From contig NZ_KB889563.1 of the NCBI RefSeq assembly GCF_000372745.1, positions 1 to 64,000 on the forward strand: DNA of 64,000 bases. Reading direction: 5' to 3'. The position numbers and the translations under genes are program-made. Shown here in pieces: positions 8,707-17,231 of this stretch (the first letter of the stretch is position 1; each line of letters opens with the position of its first letter). The DNA is from Embleya scabrispora DSM 41855. GTDB lineage: Bacteria > Actinomycetota > Actinomycetes > Streptomycetales > Streptomycetaceae. The notes under the pieces were generated by a model, which was not told where the DNA came from, made no database searches, and saw only the letters and a program-made list of their open reading frames with translations.

Positions 8707-8895
8707 TTCGCCCTGCCAACCAGGTAGGCGCGTCGTAAGAGGGAACCCGGTGTGAATCCGGGACTGCCCCGCAGCGGTGAGTGGGAACGACCGCCGTCAA
8801 CAGCACTGGGCCCAAGCCGGGTCCGGGAAGCGACGGCCAGTAGGTGTTCGCCTCTGGTGAATGTGCCCACGAGTCCGAAGACCTGCCACTGCCCG
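8707..8895 (+). ncRNA. cobalamin (AdoCbl) riboswitch upstream of metE
   Basis: The conserved blocks occur in order: GTAAGAGGGAACCCGGTGTG (8736-8755), AATCCGGGACTGCCCCGCAG with the following GGTGAG, GGGAAGCGACGGCCAGTAGG, and the B12 box ending GAGTCCGAAGACCTGCC near 8871-8887. This is the core of Rfam-type cobalamin riboswitches. In Streptomyces such a switch represses metE when B12 is present, so that the B12-dependent synthase is used. The expression platform would lie in the 170 bases before the metE start. Confidence 0.93.
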
Positions 8896-9061
8896 TGCGC
8901 TGCCGATGCGCACGGCGAACTCGGTGACCTCGTGGGCGGGTCGGCGGACAACCGGTGGGACATGTGCGCGAGTGCGCCGACATGGCCCATGCGGTTTGCC
9001 ATCCCTTCGTGCCTGCGATCCGTCCCGGGATCTTGTCGACAGGCTCGCGAAGGAGAGTTCC

Positions 9062-11386
9062 GTGACCACCAAGTCCACAGCCGCGGCGGCGCATGCCACC
9101 GTGTACGGCTACCCCCGTCAGGGCCCGAATCGGGAACTGAAGAAGGCCATCGAGGGCTACTGGGCCGGCCGCGTCGGTGCACAGGCGCTTCAGGACGCCT
9201 CGGCCGAACTGCGCCGCGCCAACTGGCAACGCCTCGCCGAGGCGGGCATCCACGAGGTGCCCACCGGCGACTTCTCGCTGTACGACCATGTCCTCGACAC
9301 CAGCGTGATGGTCGGCGCGATCCCGACCCGCCACCGCGCGGCCGTCGAAGCCGACGCCCTGGACGGCTATCTCGCGATGGCGCGCGGCACACAGGGTGTC
9401 GCGCCGCTCGAAATGACCAAGTGGTTCGACACCAACTATCACTACCTCGTTCCCGAACTCGGGCCGGACACCGTCTTCGAGGCGAATTCCGCCAAGCAGG
9501 TGGCCGAGTTCGAGGAGGCCGTCGCGCTCGGCCTGACCGCCCGCCCGGTGCTGGTGGGCCCGCTCACCTACCTGCTGCTCGCCAAATCCGCGCCCGGCGT
9601 CGCGGCCGACTTCCAGCCGCTGACGCTCCTGGACCGGCTGCTGCCGGTCTATGCCCGACTGCTCGCCGAACTGCGCGCCGCAGGCGCCGAATGGGTACAG
9701 CTCGACGAGCCGGCCCTGGTCCAGGACCGCAGCTTCGCCGAACTGAACGCCGCCGCTCGGGTCTATCGCGACCTGGGCGGCCTCAGCGACCGGCCCAAGC
9801 TGCTGGTGGCCTCGTACTTCGACCGTCTCGGCGAAGCGCTGCCGATCCTGGCCAAGGCGCCGATCGAGGGCCTTGCCCTCGACTTCACCGGCCCTGCCGC
9901 CGCCAACCTCGACGCACTCGGCGCCGTCGGCGGGTTGCCCGGCAAGCGTCTGGTCGCCGGCGTCGTCGACGGCCGCAACGTGTGGATCAACGACCTCGGC
10001 AAGTCGCTCACCACGCTCGGCACGCTGCTGGGTCTGGCCGACCGCGTCGACGTCGCCGCTTCCTGCTCGCTGTTGCACGTTCCCCTGGATGCCGACGCCG
10101 AGCGTGACATCGACCCGCAGATCGCCCGATGGCTCGCGTTCGCCCGGCAGAAGACCGAGGAAATCGTCACCTTGGCTCGTGGCCTCCGCCGGGGCACCGA
10201 CACCATCGCGACCCACCTCGCCGCCAACCGGGCCGATCTGGCCGCACGCAGGGCCTCCGCGCTCACGCACGACCCGGCGGTGCGCGCCCGCGCCGCGGCG
10301 GTCACCGACGCGGACGGTCGCCGCAGCAAGCCCTACGCCGAACGCGCCGCAGCCCAACGCGCCCACCTGGGCCTGCCGTTGCTGCCCACGACCACCATCG
10401 GCTCCTTCCCGCAGACCGCCGAACTCCGGGTCGCCCGCGCCGATCTGCGCGCGGGACGCATCGACGTCGCCGGCTACGAGGAACGCGTCGAAACCGAGAT
10501 CCGGAACGTCATCTCCTTCCAGGAGAAGGCGGGCATCGACGTCCTGGTGCACGGCGAGGCCGAACGCAACGACATGGTCCAGTACTTCGCCGAACAGCTC
10601 ACCGGATACGTGCCCACCCGGCACGGCTGGGTCCAGTCGTACGGCACCCGGTACGTGCGCCCGCCGATCCTGGCCGGCGACATCCTCCGGCCCGAGCCGA
10701 TGACCGTGCGATGGACCGCGTTCGCCCAGTCGTTGTCCGACCGCCCGGTCAAGGGCATGCTGACCGGACCGGTGACCATGCTCGCCTGGTCGTTCGTCCG
10801 CGACGACCAGCCGCTCGGGGACACCGCCCGCCAGGTTGCGCTCGCGCTGCGCGACGAGGTCAACGACTTGGAGGCGACGGGGGTTTCAGTCATCCAGGTG
10901 GACGAGCCCGCGTTGCGGGAGACGTTGCCGCTGCGGGCCGTGGACCACGCCGCGTACCTGGCCTGGGCCACCGAGGCGTTTCGCCTGAGCACGTCCGGCG
11001 TACGCGCGGCGACCCAGATCCACACCCACATGTGCTACGCCGAGTTCGGCGACATCGTGCAGGCCATCGACGACCTCGACGCGGATGTGATCAGCCTGGA
11101 GGCCGCCCGCTCCCACATGCAGGTCGCCGGCGAACTCGCCGCCCACGGCTACCCGCGCGAGGCCGGACCCGGCGTGTACGACATCCACTCCCCGCGCGTC
11201 CCCGGCACGGACGAGGTGGTGGGCCTGCTGCGCGAGGGCTTGGCCGCGATTCCCGCCGAACGCCTGTGGGTCAACCCGGACTGCGGCCTCAAGACCCGCG
11301 GCTGGCCGGAGGTCCGTACCTCGCTGGAGAACCTGGTCGCGGCGGCCCGGGAGGTGCGCACGACGCTTCCGAACACCACCTCCTGA
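9062..11386 (+). CDS. metE: cobalamin-independent methionine synthase
   Basis: The 774-residue protein is full length for MetE, which transfers the methyl group of 5-methyltetrahydropteroyltri-glutamate to homocysteine in the cytoplasm. The N-terminal half holds the folate-binding repeat (GYPRQGPNRELKKAIEGYWA). The C-terminal barrel has the catalytic zinc ligands in THMCYAEFGD (His and Cys) and NPDCGLKTRGW (Cys), plus the family motif TTTIGSFPQTAELR. The GTG at 9062 follows GAAGGAGAG. The gene is controlled by the B12 riboswitch just upstream and ends in a strong terminator. Confidence 0.97.
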   Translation: MTTKSTAAAAHATVYGYPRQGPNRELKKAIEGYWAGRVGAQALQDASAELRRANWQRLAEAGIHEVPTGDFSLYDHVLDTSVMVGAIPTRHRAAVEADALDGYLAMARGTQGVAPLEMTKWFDTNYHYLVPELGPDTVFEANSAKQVAEFEEAVALGLTARPVLVGPLTYLLLAKSAPGVAADFQPLTLLDRLLPVYARLLAELRAAGAEWVQLDEPALVQDRSFAELNAAARVYRDLGGLSDRPKLLVASYFDRLGEALPILAKAPIEGLALDFTGPAAANLDALGAVGGLPGKRLVAGVVDGRNVWINDLGKSLTTLGTLLGLADRVDVAASCSLLHVPLDADAERDIDPQIARWLAFARQKTEEIVTLARGLRRGTDTIATHLAANRADLAARRASALTHDPAVRARAAAVTDADGRRSKPYAERAAAQRAHLGLPLLPTTTIGSFPQTAELRVARADLRAGRIDVAGYEERVETEIRNVISFQEKAGIDVLVHGEAERNDMVQYFAEQLTGYVPTRHGWVQSYGTRYVRPPILAGDILRPEPMTVRWTAFAQSLSDRPVKGMLTGPVTMLAWSFVRDDQPLGDTARQVALALRDEVNDLEATGVSVIQVDEPALRETLPLRAVDHAAYLAWATEAFRLSTSGVRAATQIHTHMCYAEFGDIVQAIDDLDADVISLEAARSHMQVAGELAAHGYPREAGPGVYDIHSPRVPGTDEVVGLLREGLAAIPAERLWVNPDCGLKTRGWPEVRTSLENLVAAAREVRTTLPNTTS

Positions 11387-11393
11387 CCGAGCC

Positions 11394-11429
11394 TCGCCGG
11401 GGCGGGACCGCGTGCTCCCGCCCCGGCGA
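11394..11429 (+). terminator. rho-independent-type hairpin after metE
   Basis: A perfect 14-bp stem, TCGCCGGGGCGGGA paired with TCCCGCCCCGGCGA, encloses an 8-base loop. It begins 8 bases after the metE stop and lacks a long T-run, as is usual in high-GC genomes. Confidence 0.8.
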
Positions 11430-11549
11430 AACGAACCACGGTCGATCGTCGTCGAGGGGCGACGCATGATCCTGGTGACGCCGGATCTCTCGGCCATGCG
11501 CCGACAGTTCGGCGCCCGGGCGACCCGGCCGACCGCGACCCGCCAGTCC

Positions 11550-11866
11550 CGCAAGGGCGCGATCTCCTCGTGGGAGCGTGGACAGGGCCAGTGCGCTGTC
11601 GTCCGCGTCGGGGGCATGTGGAACCGGGTTCCGGCGGGGAAGCCGTCGCGGCTGCGCAGGAAGGAGTACAGGCCGTCCCGCCCGATGGCGGCCGGCTCGT
11701 GGAGGAGGGCACGTCTCGGTTCGCTGCGGGCGATCACTGGCGTCCAGGAGGTAAGCCCCGGTGGGACGTGCCGGGAATCCCGGTAGGCCGTGACGGCCGA
11801 GTCGACGGCCACCGCGGAGACGCCGAGAACCTCCGCGATGGCGTCGGACGCCTCGCGACGGCTCAT
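11550..11866 (-). pseudogene. possible decayed gene of unknown function
   Basis: From an ATG at 11866 the minus strand reads about 100 residues with strong coding bias (MSRREASDAIAEVLGVSAVA, later AAIGRDGLYSFLRSRDGFPA and GTRFHMP). The bias is then lost and the frame runs on antisense through the end of metE. The early part has helix-turn-helix-like spacing. No good ribosome site is seen. A fragment with a destroyed 3' end is more likely than a working gene. Confidence 0.3.
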
Positions 11867-11920
11867 TTCTCCCGCCGCAAGTCGCAGCCGGCCGCGGTCG
11901 CGAAGGCACGCGGATTGGTG

Positions 11921-12967
11921 TCAGGCCAGCAGCCGTGCCAGCTCGGCCATTTCGGTCTCCGGGTCCACTACGGGCTGGATCACCAGCTCGTCGACCCCCG
12001 ACTTCTCCAGCACGTCGATCCGCTCGGTGACCTCGCCCCTGGTACCGACCAGGCCGAATTTGTCCACCAGGGAGGGCACGATGAGTTCGCGGTCCTCGGG
12101 GGACAGCCGACCCAGGTAGTTGCGGTAGAGCGCCTGATGAAGCTTGGGATCGGTGGGGGTGGTGCCGCGCAACCGGAGCAGACGGTCGACAGCCGCGGCC
12201 TCTTCCGGAGGGAGGGCCGCGCGGAAGGCGGGGTTCTCCGCGCCGAGGATCAGTGCGCTCAGTGCGATGTGCCCCATCGAATCCTTGACCGGATCGCCGT
12301 AGCGGTCCTCGCCGTCGGCGAGGACATGCAGGGAGGACATGAGATACGAACGGGACTTCTCGGCGCTGCCCGCGTCCCGCGCCGCCGCCCGCCGGGCCTG
12401 GCCGAGGGCGGACCAGGCCGCGGGGTCGTGCATCCCGAAGGAGATCACTCCCGCGCCGAGCCGGCCGGCGACCGCGGCGGCCTTCGGGCCGAACGCGGCC
12501 ACGACGAACTCCACGGGAGCCTCGGTGTTGACGTACGGCCCGACGTGCAGGAATCGCACCCTGCCGGCCCGGGTCCCCTCGCGGTAGTCCGACTCGCGGC
12601 CCGCGGTGAGATCCTGTAGGGCGGCCGTGAACGACTCCAGCTCCGCCAGCTTCGTAGGCCGCATGCCGAGCGTACGGCGCGCCGTGTTGCCGGTGCCGAC
12701 CCCGCAGACGATGCGGCCGGGGGCCAGGGCGTTGAGGCTGCTGACGGCCGCCGCCGCGGCGGGCGCGGAACGCAGTGCCGGTGAGGTGACACCGATGCCG
12801 AGCCTGATCCGGTGGGTGGACTTGGCGCAGAGTGCGAGACTCACGAACGGATCACCGTGGATCATCGGCGTGTCGTACACCCAGAAACTGTCGAAGCCGA
12901 GTTCCTCCGCGCGGGCGGCCAGGTGTTCGACACCCGGCCCCGCTGTCATGACGATGCCGGTCCGCAT
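11921..12967 (-). CDS. luciferase-like (LLM class) F420- or flavin-dependent oxidoreductase
   Basis: The 348-residue protein has the (beta/alpha)8 luciferase-like fold. It begins MRTGIVMTAGPGVEHLAARA, followed by EELGFDSFWVYDTP, the mid-barrel GIGVTSPALR, and GRIVCGVGTGNTARRTLGM at the cofactor site. Members in actinobacteria usually use F420 and reduce or oxidise small substrates. The substrate here is unknown. The ATG at 12967 has GAGGAG in front. Longer in-frame starts add a basic leader not seen in the family. It is a single-gene unit. Confidence 0.9.
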   Translation of the reverse strand: MRTGIVMTAGPGVEHLAARAEELGFDSFWVYDTPMIHGDPFVSLALCAKSTHRIRLGIGVTSPALRSAPAAAAAVSSLNALAPGRIVCGVGTGNTARRTLGMRPTKLAELESFTAALQDLTAGRESDYREGTRAGRVRFLHVGPYVNTEAPVEFVVAAFGPKAAAVAGRLGAGVISFGMHDPAAWSALGQARRAAARDAGSAEKSRSYLMSSLHVLADGEDRYGDPVKDSMGHIALSALILGAENPAFRAALPPEEAAAVDRLLRLRGTTPTDPKLHQALYRNYLGRLSPEDRELIVPSLVDKFGLVGTRGEVTERIDVLEKSGVDELVIQPVVDPETEMAELARLLA

Positions 12968-13221
12968 GGCGACTCTCCTCGCCGTCGAGTGAGGTGGCTG
13001 AACCACTCCGGTTGCAGTTCGCTGTCGTCCATGGTCGAGATCATGCTCCCCCGGTGCGCTGGTGCGCCTACCGCAGCGGTTCCAGGATCGGGCGACGCTG
13101 CGGCGGCCCGTACGTCGGCGTCTTCCATCGGATCGTCGCGCAGCTCCGCGCTGCTCCACCGAACTCGCCGCCCGCATCCTCACAGCCCAGGGCTGGAGCA
13201 ACCGCGACGCCTGCGCCACTC

Positions 13222-13545
13222 TCATCCCTTCCTACCAGCGCATCTCGCAACTCGCACCGCCAACACGTAAGTTCGCCCGGATCTCCTTGTGTACGTTGAA
13301 GAACACCGGTCGCCCGTGGGCTGGTTACCCGAACGACGAACGAGCGGTAGGCAACGCCCCCGGCAGCCCTCAACGAGGGCCACCGGGGGCGTCCTCCGCT
13401 GTACCCGCAACTTGGCATCACGGCACTCCGGACACCGGCACCATGCCGTCGGTATGTGCAGCCGATCCATGCGCAAGCCCGACGTCACAATCCACGCCCT
13501 AGCCGCAGGCTTGCGCGCGACCTTGGGGGCGGTCGGCGTGGCCAT
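13222..13545 (-). CDS. small Cys-containing hypothetical protein
   Basis: An ATG at 13545 is preceded by a textbook ribosome site (AGGAGTGATC ATG). The 107-residue frame opens MATPTAPKVARKPAARAWIV and has a CRCPEC motif (about residues 37-42) that could be half of a zinc-binding site. A strong hairpin (13354-13392) lies inside the frame. The real product may therefore be shorter, or a frameshift may have joined the gene to downstream sequence. No family is recognised. The small size and Arg/Lys content recall accessory proteins of integrative elements. Confidence 0.4.
   Translation of the reverse strand: MATPTAPKVARKPAARAWIVTSGLRMDRLHIPTAWCRCPECRDAKLRVQRRTPPVALVEGCRGRCLPLVRRSGNQPTGDRCSSTYTRRSGRTYVLAVRVARCAGRKG
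13354..13392. terminator. strong hairpin, possible terminator
   Basis: ACGCCCCCGG pairs with CCGGGGGCGT, and GCCCTC with GAGGGC inside it, around the loop AACG. One mismatched pair breaks a stem of about 17 bp. It could end transcription from either side, but it overlaps the small minus-strand frame. Confidence 0.5.
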
Positions 13546-13778
13546 GATCACTCCTGGGGTGCTCGCCGAACCGGAGGTGGACCATCGGAGACGGACCACC
13601 GTCGACCGGGTGCCCCGGCCTGCCGATCCGGATGCCCGACCCGGTCGGTGAACACCCGGATGGCCTGCCGGATTCACGCTTGCGACCAACGCCCGGCTCG
13701 GTAGGGCAACGGGCACCCCGAGGCGTGCGCAGGTCCAGTGACGGGCGCGTGCGCGGGCGTGGGTCGACGCATCGGCGC

Positions 13779-14010
13779 GTGATCCGGATCCCCCGAGCGA
13801 GCGCCCCCGCACGTTCGTCGCCGCCACCTACGCCGACAACGAGAACCAGGCGGTGATCCACTTCGCGCAGGACGCGCCCGGCGCGCCGTGGAAGGCCGTG
13901 TTCACCGTCCACGCCCGAGTCGGCGACCCGCCCGCGAGCACGAGCATGTGGTCCACCCACAACTCGCGGAGTCGCGTGCGCGCGTGTTCCGGATTCTGCG
14001 GTGGTCCTCG
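13779..14010 (+). pseudogene. gene fragment of unknown function
   Basis: After a TGA near 13780 a plus frame reads with clear coding bias (RTFVAATYADNENQAVIHFA, then QDAPGAPWKAVFTVHARVGD), then decays near the end of the convergent SDR gene. There is no start codon or ribosome site. This is a remnant of an unidentified protein. The rest of 12968-14031 holds no further recognisable gene. Confidence 0.35.
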
Positions 14011-14031
14011 GGACGGGTGCGTACCTGTCTT

Positions 14032-14904
14032 TCAGCGCGCCGAGTCCGGGACTCCCCCGTCGGCTGGCATCGATCCGAACGCGCCGATCAGCTCGTCGAA
14101 CTCCGCCTGTAGCAAGGGAACGTGGGCATCGGCGCCCGGCAGCACCCAGAACCTGTCCTCGCGAATCGCCGCGGCGACCTGTTCGCCGGCCTCCCGGGCG
14201 CTCATCGCCCCCGCCTGTGACCTGCGCATCGCGTCGATCACGCCCCGGGCGGACGGAGACGGCCCGCTGCCGCCGGGAGTCTCGTCGCCGGCGACCTCGA
14301 CGGGGCGGGCGTTGACCCGGTCGAGCATCTCGGACCGGACCTTGCCCGGACACAGCAGCGACACCCCCACCGCGGTGCCGGCGAGTTCGGCGCGAAGTCC
14401 CTTGGTCAGGCCGACGATCGCATGCTTCGTGGCGCCGTAGGGCCCGGTCATCGCGCCGCCGATCAGACCGCCCATCGACGCGGTGTTCACGATGTGCCCG
14501 CCGTCCGGCTGCGCGAGCAATAGCGGAACGAACGTCCGCACGCCGTGCACGACGCCCCACAGATTGACGTCCACGACCCATTGCCAGTCGACGAGTTCGG
14601 TCTCCCACTGCCTGTTCAACGTCCACACCCCGGCGTTGTTGCAGACGACGTCGACCCGTCCGAACACGGCCAACGCGGCATCGGCGAGGGCCCGGACGGC
14701 CGCCGCGTCCCGCACGTCGGTGGGCACCGCCGACACCTCCGCGCCGTCCGCCCGCAACATCGCGGCGGTTTCCTCGAGCCGCACCGTGTCATGGTCGGCC
14801 AGGACCACCCGCATCCCGTCGCCCGCCAGCGCCTGCGCGATGCCGTAGCCGATCCCTCCGGCCGCCCCGGTGACCACACCGACACGACCCACACGTTCCC
14901 GCAT
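14032..14904 (-). CDS. short-chain dehydrogenase/reductase (SDR)
   Basis: The 290-residue classical SDR has the cofactor motif TGAAGGIGYG (residues about 11-20), an Asp after beta-2 (ADHD) favouring NAD(H), NNAG at about 89, and the catalytic YGATK with an upstream Ser (NTASMGG). The ATG at 14904 is preceded by GGGAAGAG. A longer frame to 15042 adds only Arg-rich sequence. The C-terminal extension (DRFWVLPGADAHVPLL) resembles SDRs that act on bulky hydrophobic alcohols. The substrate is unknown. Confidence 0.9.
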   Translation of the reverse strand: MRERVGRVGVVTGAAGGIGYGIAQALAGDGMRVVLADHDTVRLEETAAMLRADGAEVSAVPTDVRDAAAVRALADAALAVFGRVDVVCNNAGVWTLNRQWETELVDWQWVVDVNLWGVVHGVRTFVPLLLAQPDGGHIVNTASMGGLIGGAMTGPYGATKHAIVGLTKGLRAELAGTAVGVSLLCPGKVRSEMLDRVNARPVEVAGDETPGGSGPSPSARGVIDAMRRSQAGAMSAREAGEQVAAAIREDRFWVLPGADAHVPLLQAEFDELIGAFGSMPADGGVPDSAR

Positions 14905-15278
14905 TCCGCTCTTCCCGTCCGGGCAACCCGCGCCGGCCGCCCTCGCCCGCGCGTCCGCCGCCCGGGAAATTCGAGACCTCGACGTGCGAGGCCCGCGACC
15001 ATCGAGGCTCGGGTGTCCGACCCGATTCGACCTGCGAATCACCCTCTCTCCCAGTCTCCCGGCCCCGTCAAATCCGCCGCCCCGTATAAGCCTTCAGCAC
15101 TCCCGGCAGGCGGCACGGCGACCCGACCGGCCGACGTCGGCACAGCCTTGTGACAACGACCGATGGCCGGCGATCTCGCTGGCACCTGCCGGACAGGACG
15201 GCTCGCCGCTCCCGGGCCACCTTCGGTGCGGCGGAAGGGACTTCACCGAGTACGTCGGCCCCGGTGGCCATCGGTCGA

Positions 15279-15650
15279 TCAGTCGTACCACCGGGACCGG
15301 CGCGTGCGCACCCGCCACGGGCGGTCCCGCTCGCCGGCGACGAAGAGGTACTCCTCCGACAGGTCCATCGACCGGTCGAGCAAGCTGGTGATCGAGGTCC
15401 GGCCCGTGACCCACGCGTACGAGTTCCGCTCCGGATCCAGGTGTGATATCCGGACGTCACCGCCGAACCCGAGACGGGCCGACAGGACGGCGACGGAGCC
15501 CCGGCCCGTATGGCGGACCCCCTCCGCCTGGGCTGCTGCTCCGGGGACGTTGCCGGCGTTGGCGTGGCTGAGCCATCTCGCCGGCCTGCTCGACCACCTC
15601 GGTCAACGGAATCCACCGGCAGCTTCCGATGGCCGGTCGGCCGGCGCCTG
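15279..15650 (-). pseudogene. decayed protein gene with frameshift, family unknown
   Basis: Ending at TGA 15279-15281, a minus frame reads VAVLSARLGFGGDVRISHLD, then ERNSYAWVTGRTSITSLLDR and DLSEEYLFVAGERDRPW, with strong coding bias. Upstream, near 15575, the bias moves to another frame (WIPLTEVVEQAGEM), implying a frameshift. No start with a ribosome site is found. This is a well-preserved but broken gene that standard ATG-based calling would miss. No family is recognised. Confidence 0.4.
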
Positions 15651-15681
15651 TTCGCGCTGCGCCGAGCCGAACGAACCGCGC

Positions 15682-15700
15682 GGGCGGGCTACGCCCGCCG
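15682..15700 (-). terminator. hairpin after the PadR-DUF1048 operon
   Basis: GGCGGGC pairs with GCCCGCC around a TAC loop, 18 bases beyond the last gene of the minus-strand operon. Confidence 0.55.
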
Positions 15701-15717
15701 GCATGAGGCGGCGGGTG

Positions 15718-16044
15718 CTACTTCTCGGCCGTGCCGGATTCCCCGCTGATGGATTCCTGGTAGACGTCCGCATAGGTCGGAGAGTCCTTGACCAGGTCGT
15801 CGCAGAACGCGGCGACGTCGTTGCCGATGAGTTCCGAGACCCCCTTGCCCGCGGCAACGCCCTCCTCGAAGAAGTCGACGATCCCGGGGAGCAGGGGCCC
15901 GTCGGGCAGGTCGACCGGTCCGACCTTGAACAGGTACCTCTGCATCTCCTTGTAGACGATCCGGTAGTCCGGCGGGAGCGCCTTGACCCGAGCCACGTGC
16001 GCCCGCCACTGCTTCTTGCCGTCGATGATGTCTTGGATGCTCAC
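15718..16044 (-). CDS. DUF1048-family protein (second of a pair)
   Basis: The 108-residue protein belongs to DUF1048, small helical proteins nearly always coded beside PadR regulators. Motifs include the opening KKQWRAHVARVKALPPDYR and the final helical part DVAAFCDDLVKDSPTYAD. The GTG at 16044 lies one base after the stop of the previous gene, with GGGAGG before it. It is about 30 percent similar by eye to its neighbour in the opening helix (ALPxDYR, then the F/L-phe pattern). The function of the family is unknown, but a ligand-sensing or membrane-stress role has been proposed from context. Confidence 0.85.
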   Translation of the reverse strand: MSIQDIIDGKKQWRAHVARVKALPPDYRIVYKEMQRYLFKVGPVDLPDGPLLPGIVDFFEEGVAAGKGVSELIGNDVAAFCDDLVKDSPTYADVYQESISGESGTAEK

Positions 16045-16045
16045 G

Positions 16046-16402
16046 TCAGCCTCCCAGCCGGCTCAATTTCCTTGCGACGTTCCTGTTCAACTGCTCGCGC
16101 CACCGGTCCCGATGGGTTCGCGCCCCTTCTCCACCGGCCAGCGCCGTGCAGAAGCCTCGGATGTCGTCGCCGAGCACCTCGTGGACGCTCTGCCCGTCCG
16201 CCGCTGTTTCTTCGAGCAGCCCCAGGGCGGCGTCGAGGATCGGCATCAGGTTGCGGCCGGTGAAGCCCGCATGGGGGAAGAGGTGGCCTTTGATCTGTTC
16301 CCACGCCACCCGGTAGTCCTCCGGCAGGGCCTCGGCCCGGGCTTCGAACGCCTTCCATTCCCTGGTGAGATCGCTGCCTGTGATGGTCTCCCGGAAGTTC
16401 AT
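16046..16402 (-). CDS. DUF1048-family protein (first of a pair)
   Basis: The 118-residue product starts at the ATG overlapping the PadR stop (ATGA), with GGAGGGCGGGAG upstream. It reads EWKAFEARAEALPEDYRVAW and LGDDIRGFCTALAGGEGART, matching the DUF1048 pattern and its neighbour (ALPxDYR, then D-x-FC). A longer open frame to 17146 is an artefact of antisense GC bias. Tandem DUF1048 genes with PadR suggest a heteromeric complex, which is inference. Confidence 0.85.
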   Translation of the reverse strand: MNFRETITGSDLTREWKAFEARAEALPEDYRVAWEQIKGHLFPHAGFTGRNLMPILDAALGLLEETAADGQSVHEVLGDDIRGFCTALAGGEGARTHRDRWREQLNRNVARKLSRLGG

Positions 16403-16725
16403 CTCCCGCCCTCCTTGAGCTTGTCGATGCGTGATGAGACGTATTGCCATTTCGCCCAGAACTTCGCGAGTTCCTCGCGTCCGGCGTCGTTGAGCGCGTA
16501 GAACTTGCGCGGCGGACCGACTCCGGATGGTCGTTTCGCCACCTGGACGAGTCCGTTCCTCTCCAGTCGCAGCAAGATGGTGTACACCGTCCCCTCGACG
16601 ACGTCGGCGAAGCCGAGTTCGTTCAACCGGCGGGTGATGGCGTACCCGTAGGTTTCCTCGCTGCCGATGATTTCGAGCACGCACCCTTCGAGCGTGCCCT
16701 TCAGCATCTCCGTCAGGTCGTCCAT
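16399..16725 (-). CDS. PadR-family transcriptional regulator
   Basis: This 108-residue PadR protein has a winged helix (residues about 8-85: GCVLEIIGSEETYGYAITRR, then VVEGTVYTILLRLERNGLV and RKFYALNDAGREEL) and one C-terminal dimerisation helix. GAGGAGGAA precedes the ATG. It heads a three-gene, overlapping operon with two DUF1048 genes and probably represses it through the repeated site just upstream. Confidence 0.92.
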   Translation of the reverse strand: MDDLTEMLKGTLEGCVLEIIGSEETYGYAITRRLNELGFADVVEGTVYTILLRLERNGLVQVAKRPSGVGPPRKFYALNDAGREELAKFWAKWQYVSSRIDKLKEGGR

Positions 16726-16760
16726 CGCGATTCCTCCTCAGCCCTGTCGGTACTGCGTGC

Positions 16761-16797
16761 CACCGAGTACCACTATACGGTATCACCGAGTAGTGGA
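16761..16797 (-). promoter_or_regulatory. candidate PadR operator/promoter
   Basis: Upstream of padR the 9-mer CACCGAGTA occurs twice (16761-16769 and 16784-16792), 23 bp apart. Between and beyond them CACTA and TAGTG form an inverted pair flanking ATACGGTAT. The AT-rich core could hold a -10 box. Direct repeats at about two helix turns fit a dimeric repressor site. Confidence 0.5.
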
Positions 16798-16879
16798 GGA
16801 CGGCAGCATCTCCGAGCGCGGGCGGTCGATCCCGGTGGGGACGAACGCCGGCGGCGGGGTGGCCGGGTGAGGGCGCACA

Positions 16880-17150
16880 GCTCCCGGGCCTTCTCCGGCC
16901 GGTAGTCCGCGTCGCGGGCCCCGCCGCGGCTGCGGAAGCACACCCCGGGCGGGCTGGACCCGTACGGCCCGGCAGTGGTCGGACCCCGCTCCGGACTCCC
17001 CCGGCCCGGCGACGAGTTGCAGCCCAACCCGGTATTCGTACGAGAGCCCCGTCGGCCCGGGGTCGGCGTGGTACCGCTCGCACAGGCCGAGACCGTCCCC
17101 GACGGTCACCCTCGCCGGCGGCGTCCGGATCGCGCCGGAACGGCATGCGG
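16880..17150 (-). pseudogene. gene remnant of unknown function
   Basis: On the minus strand a frame with strong third-position GC bias reads VTVGDGLGLCERYHADPGPT, then GLSYEYRVGLQLVAGPGESG, before the bias shifts to a neighbouring frame (VCFRSRGGARDADYRPEKAR). This looks like one gene with at least one frameshift and no clear start. It lies between the PadR operon and the YceI gene. The family is not recognised. Confidence 0.3.
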
Positions 17151-17231
17151 CCCGGACGCCGTGGTCCGCGTGCCGTCCGGCAACGTCCCGCGCCGCGGCG
17201 CCGGCCGAGTGTCCCGACCGGTCGGGCGTTG

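Noticed and set aside
8504-10624. A 706-codon open frame antisense to metE
   Set aside because: Antisense frames stay open by chance in very GC-rich genes. Its Gly/Arg/Val composition and lack of a ribosome site show it is a shadow of metE.
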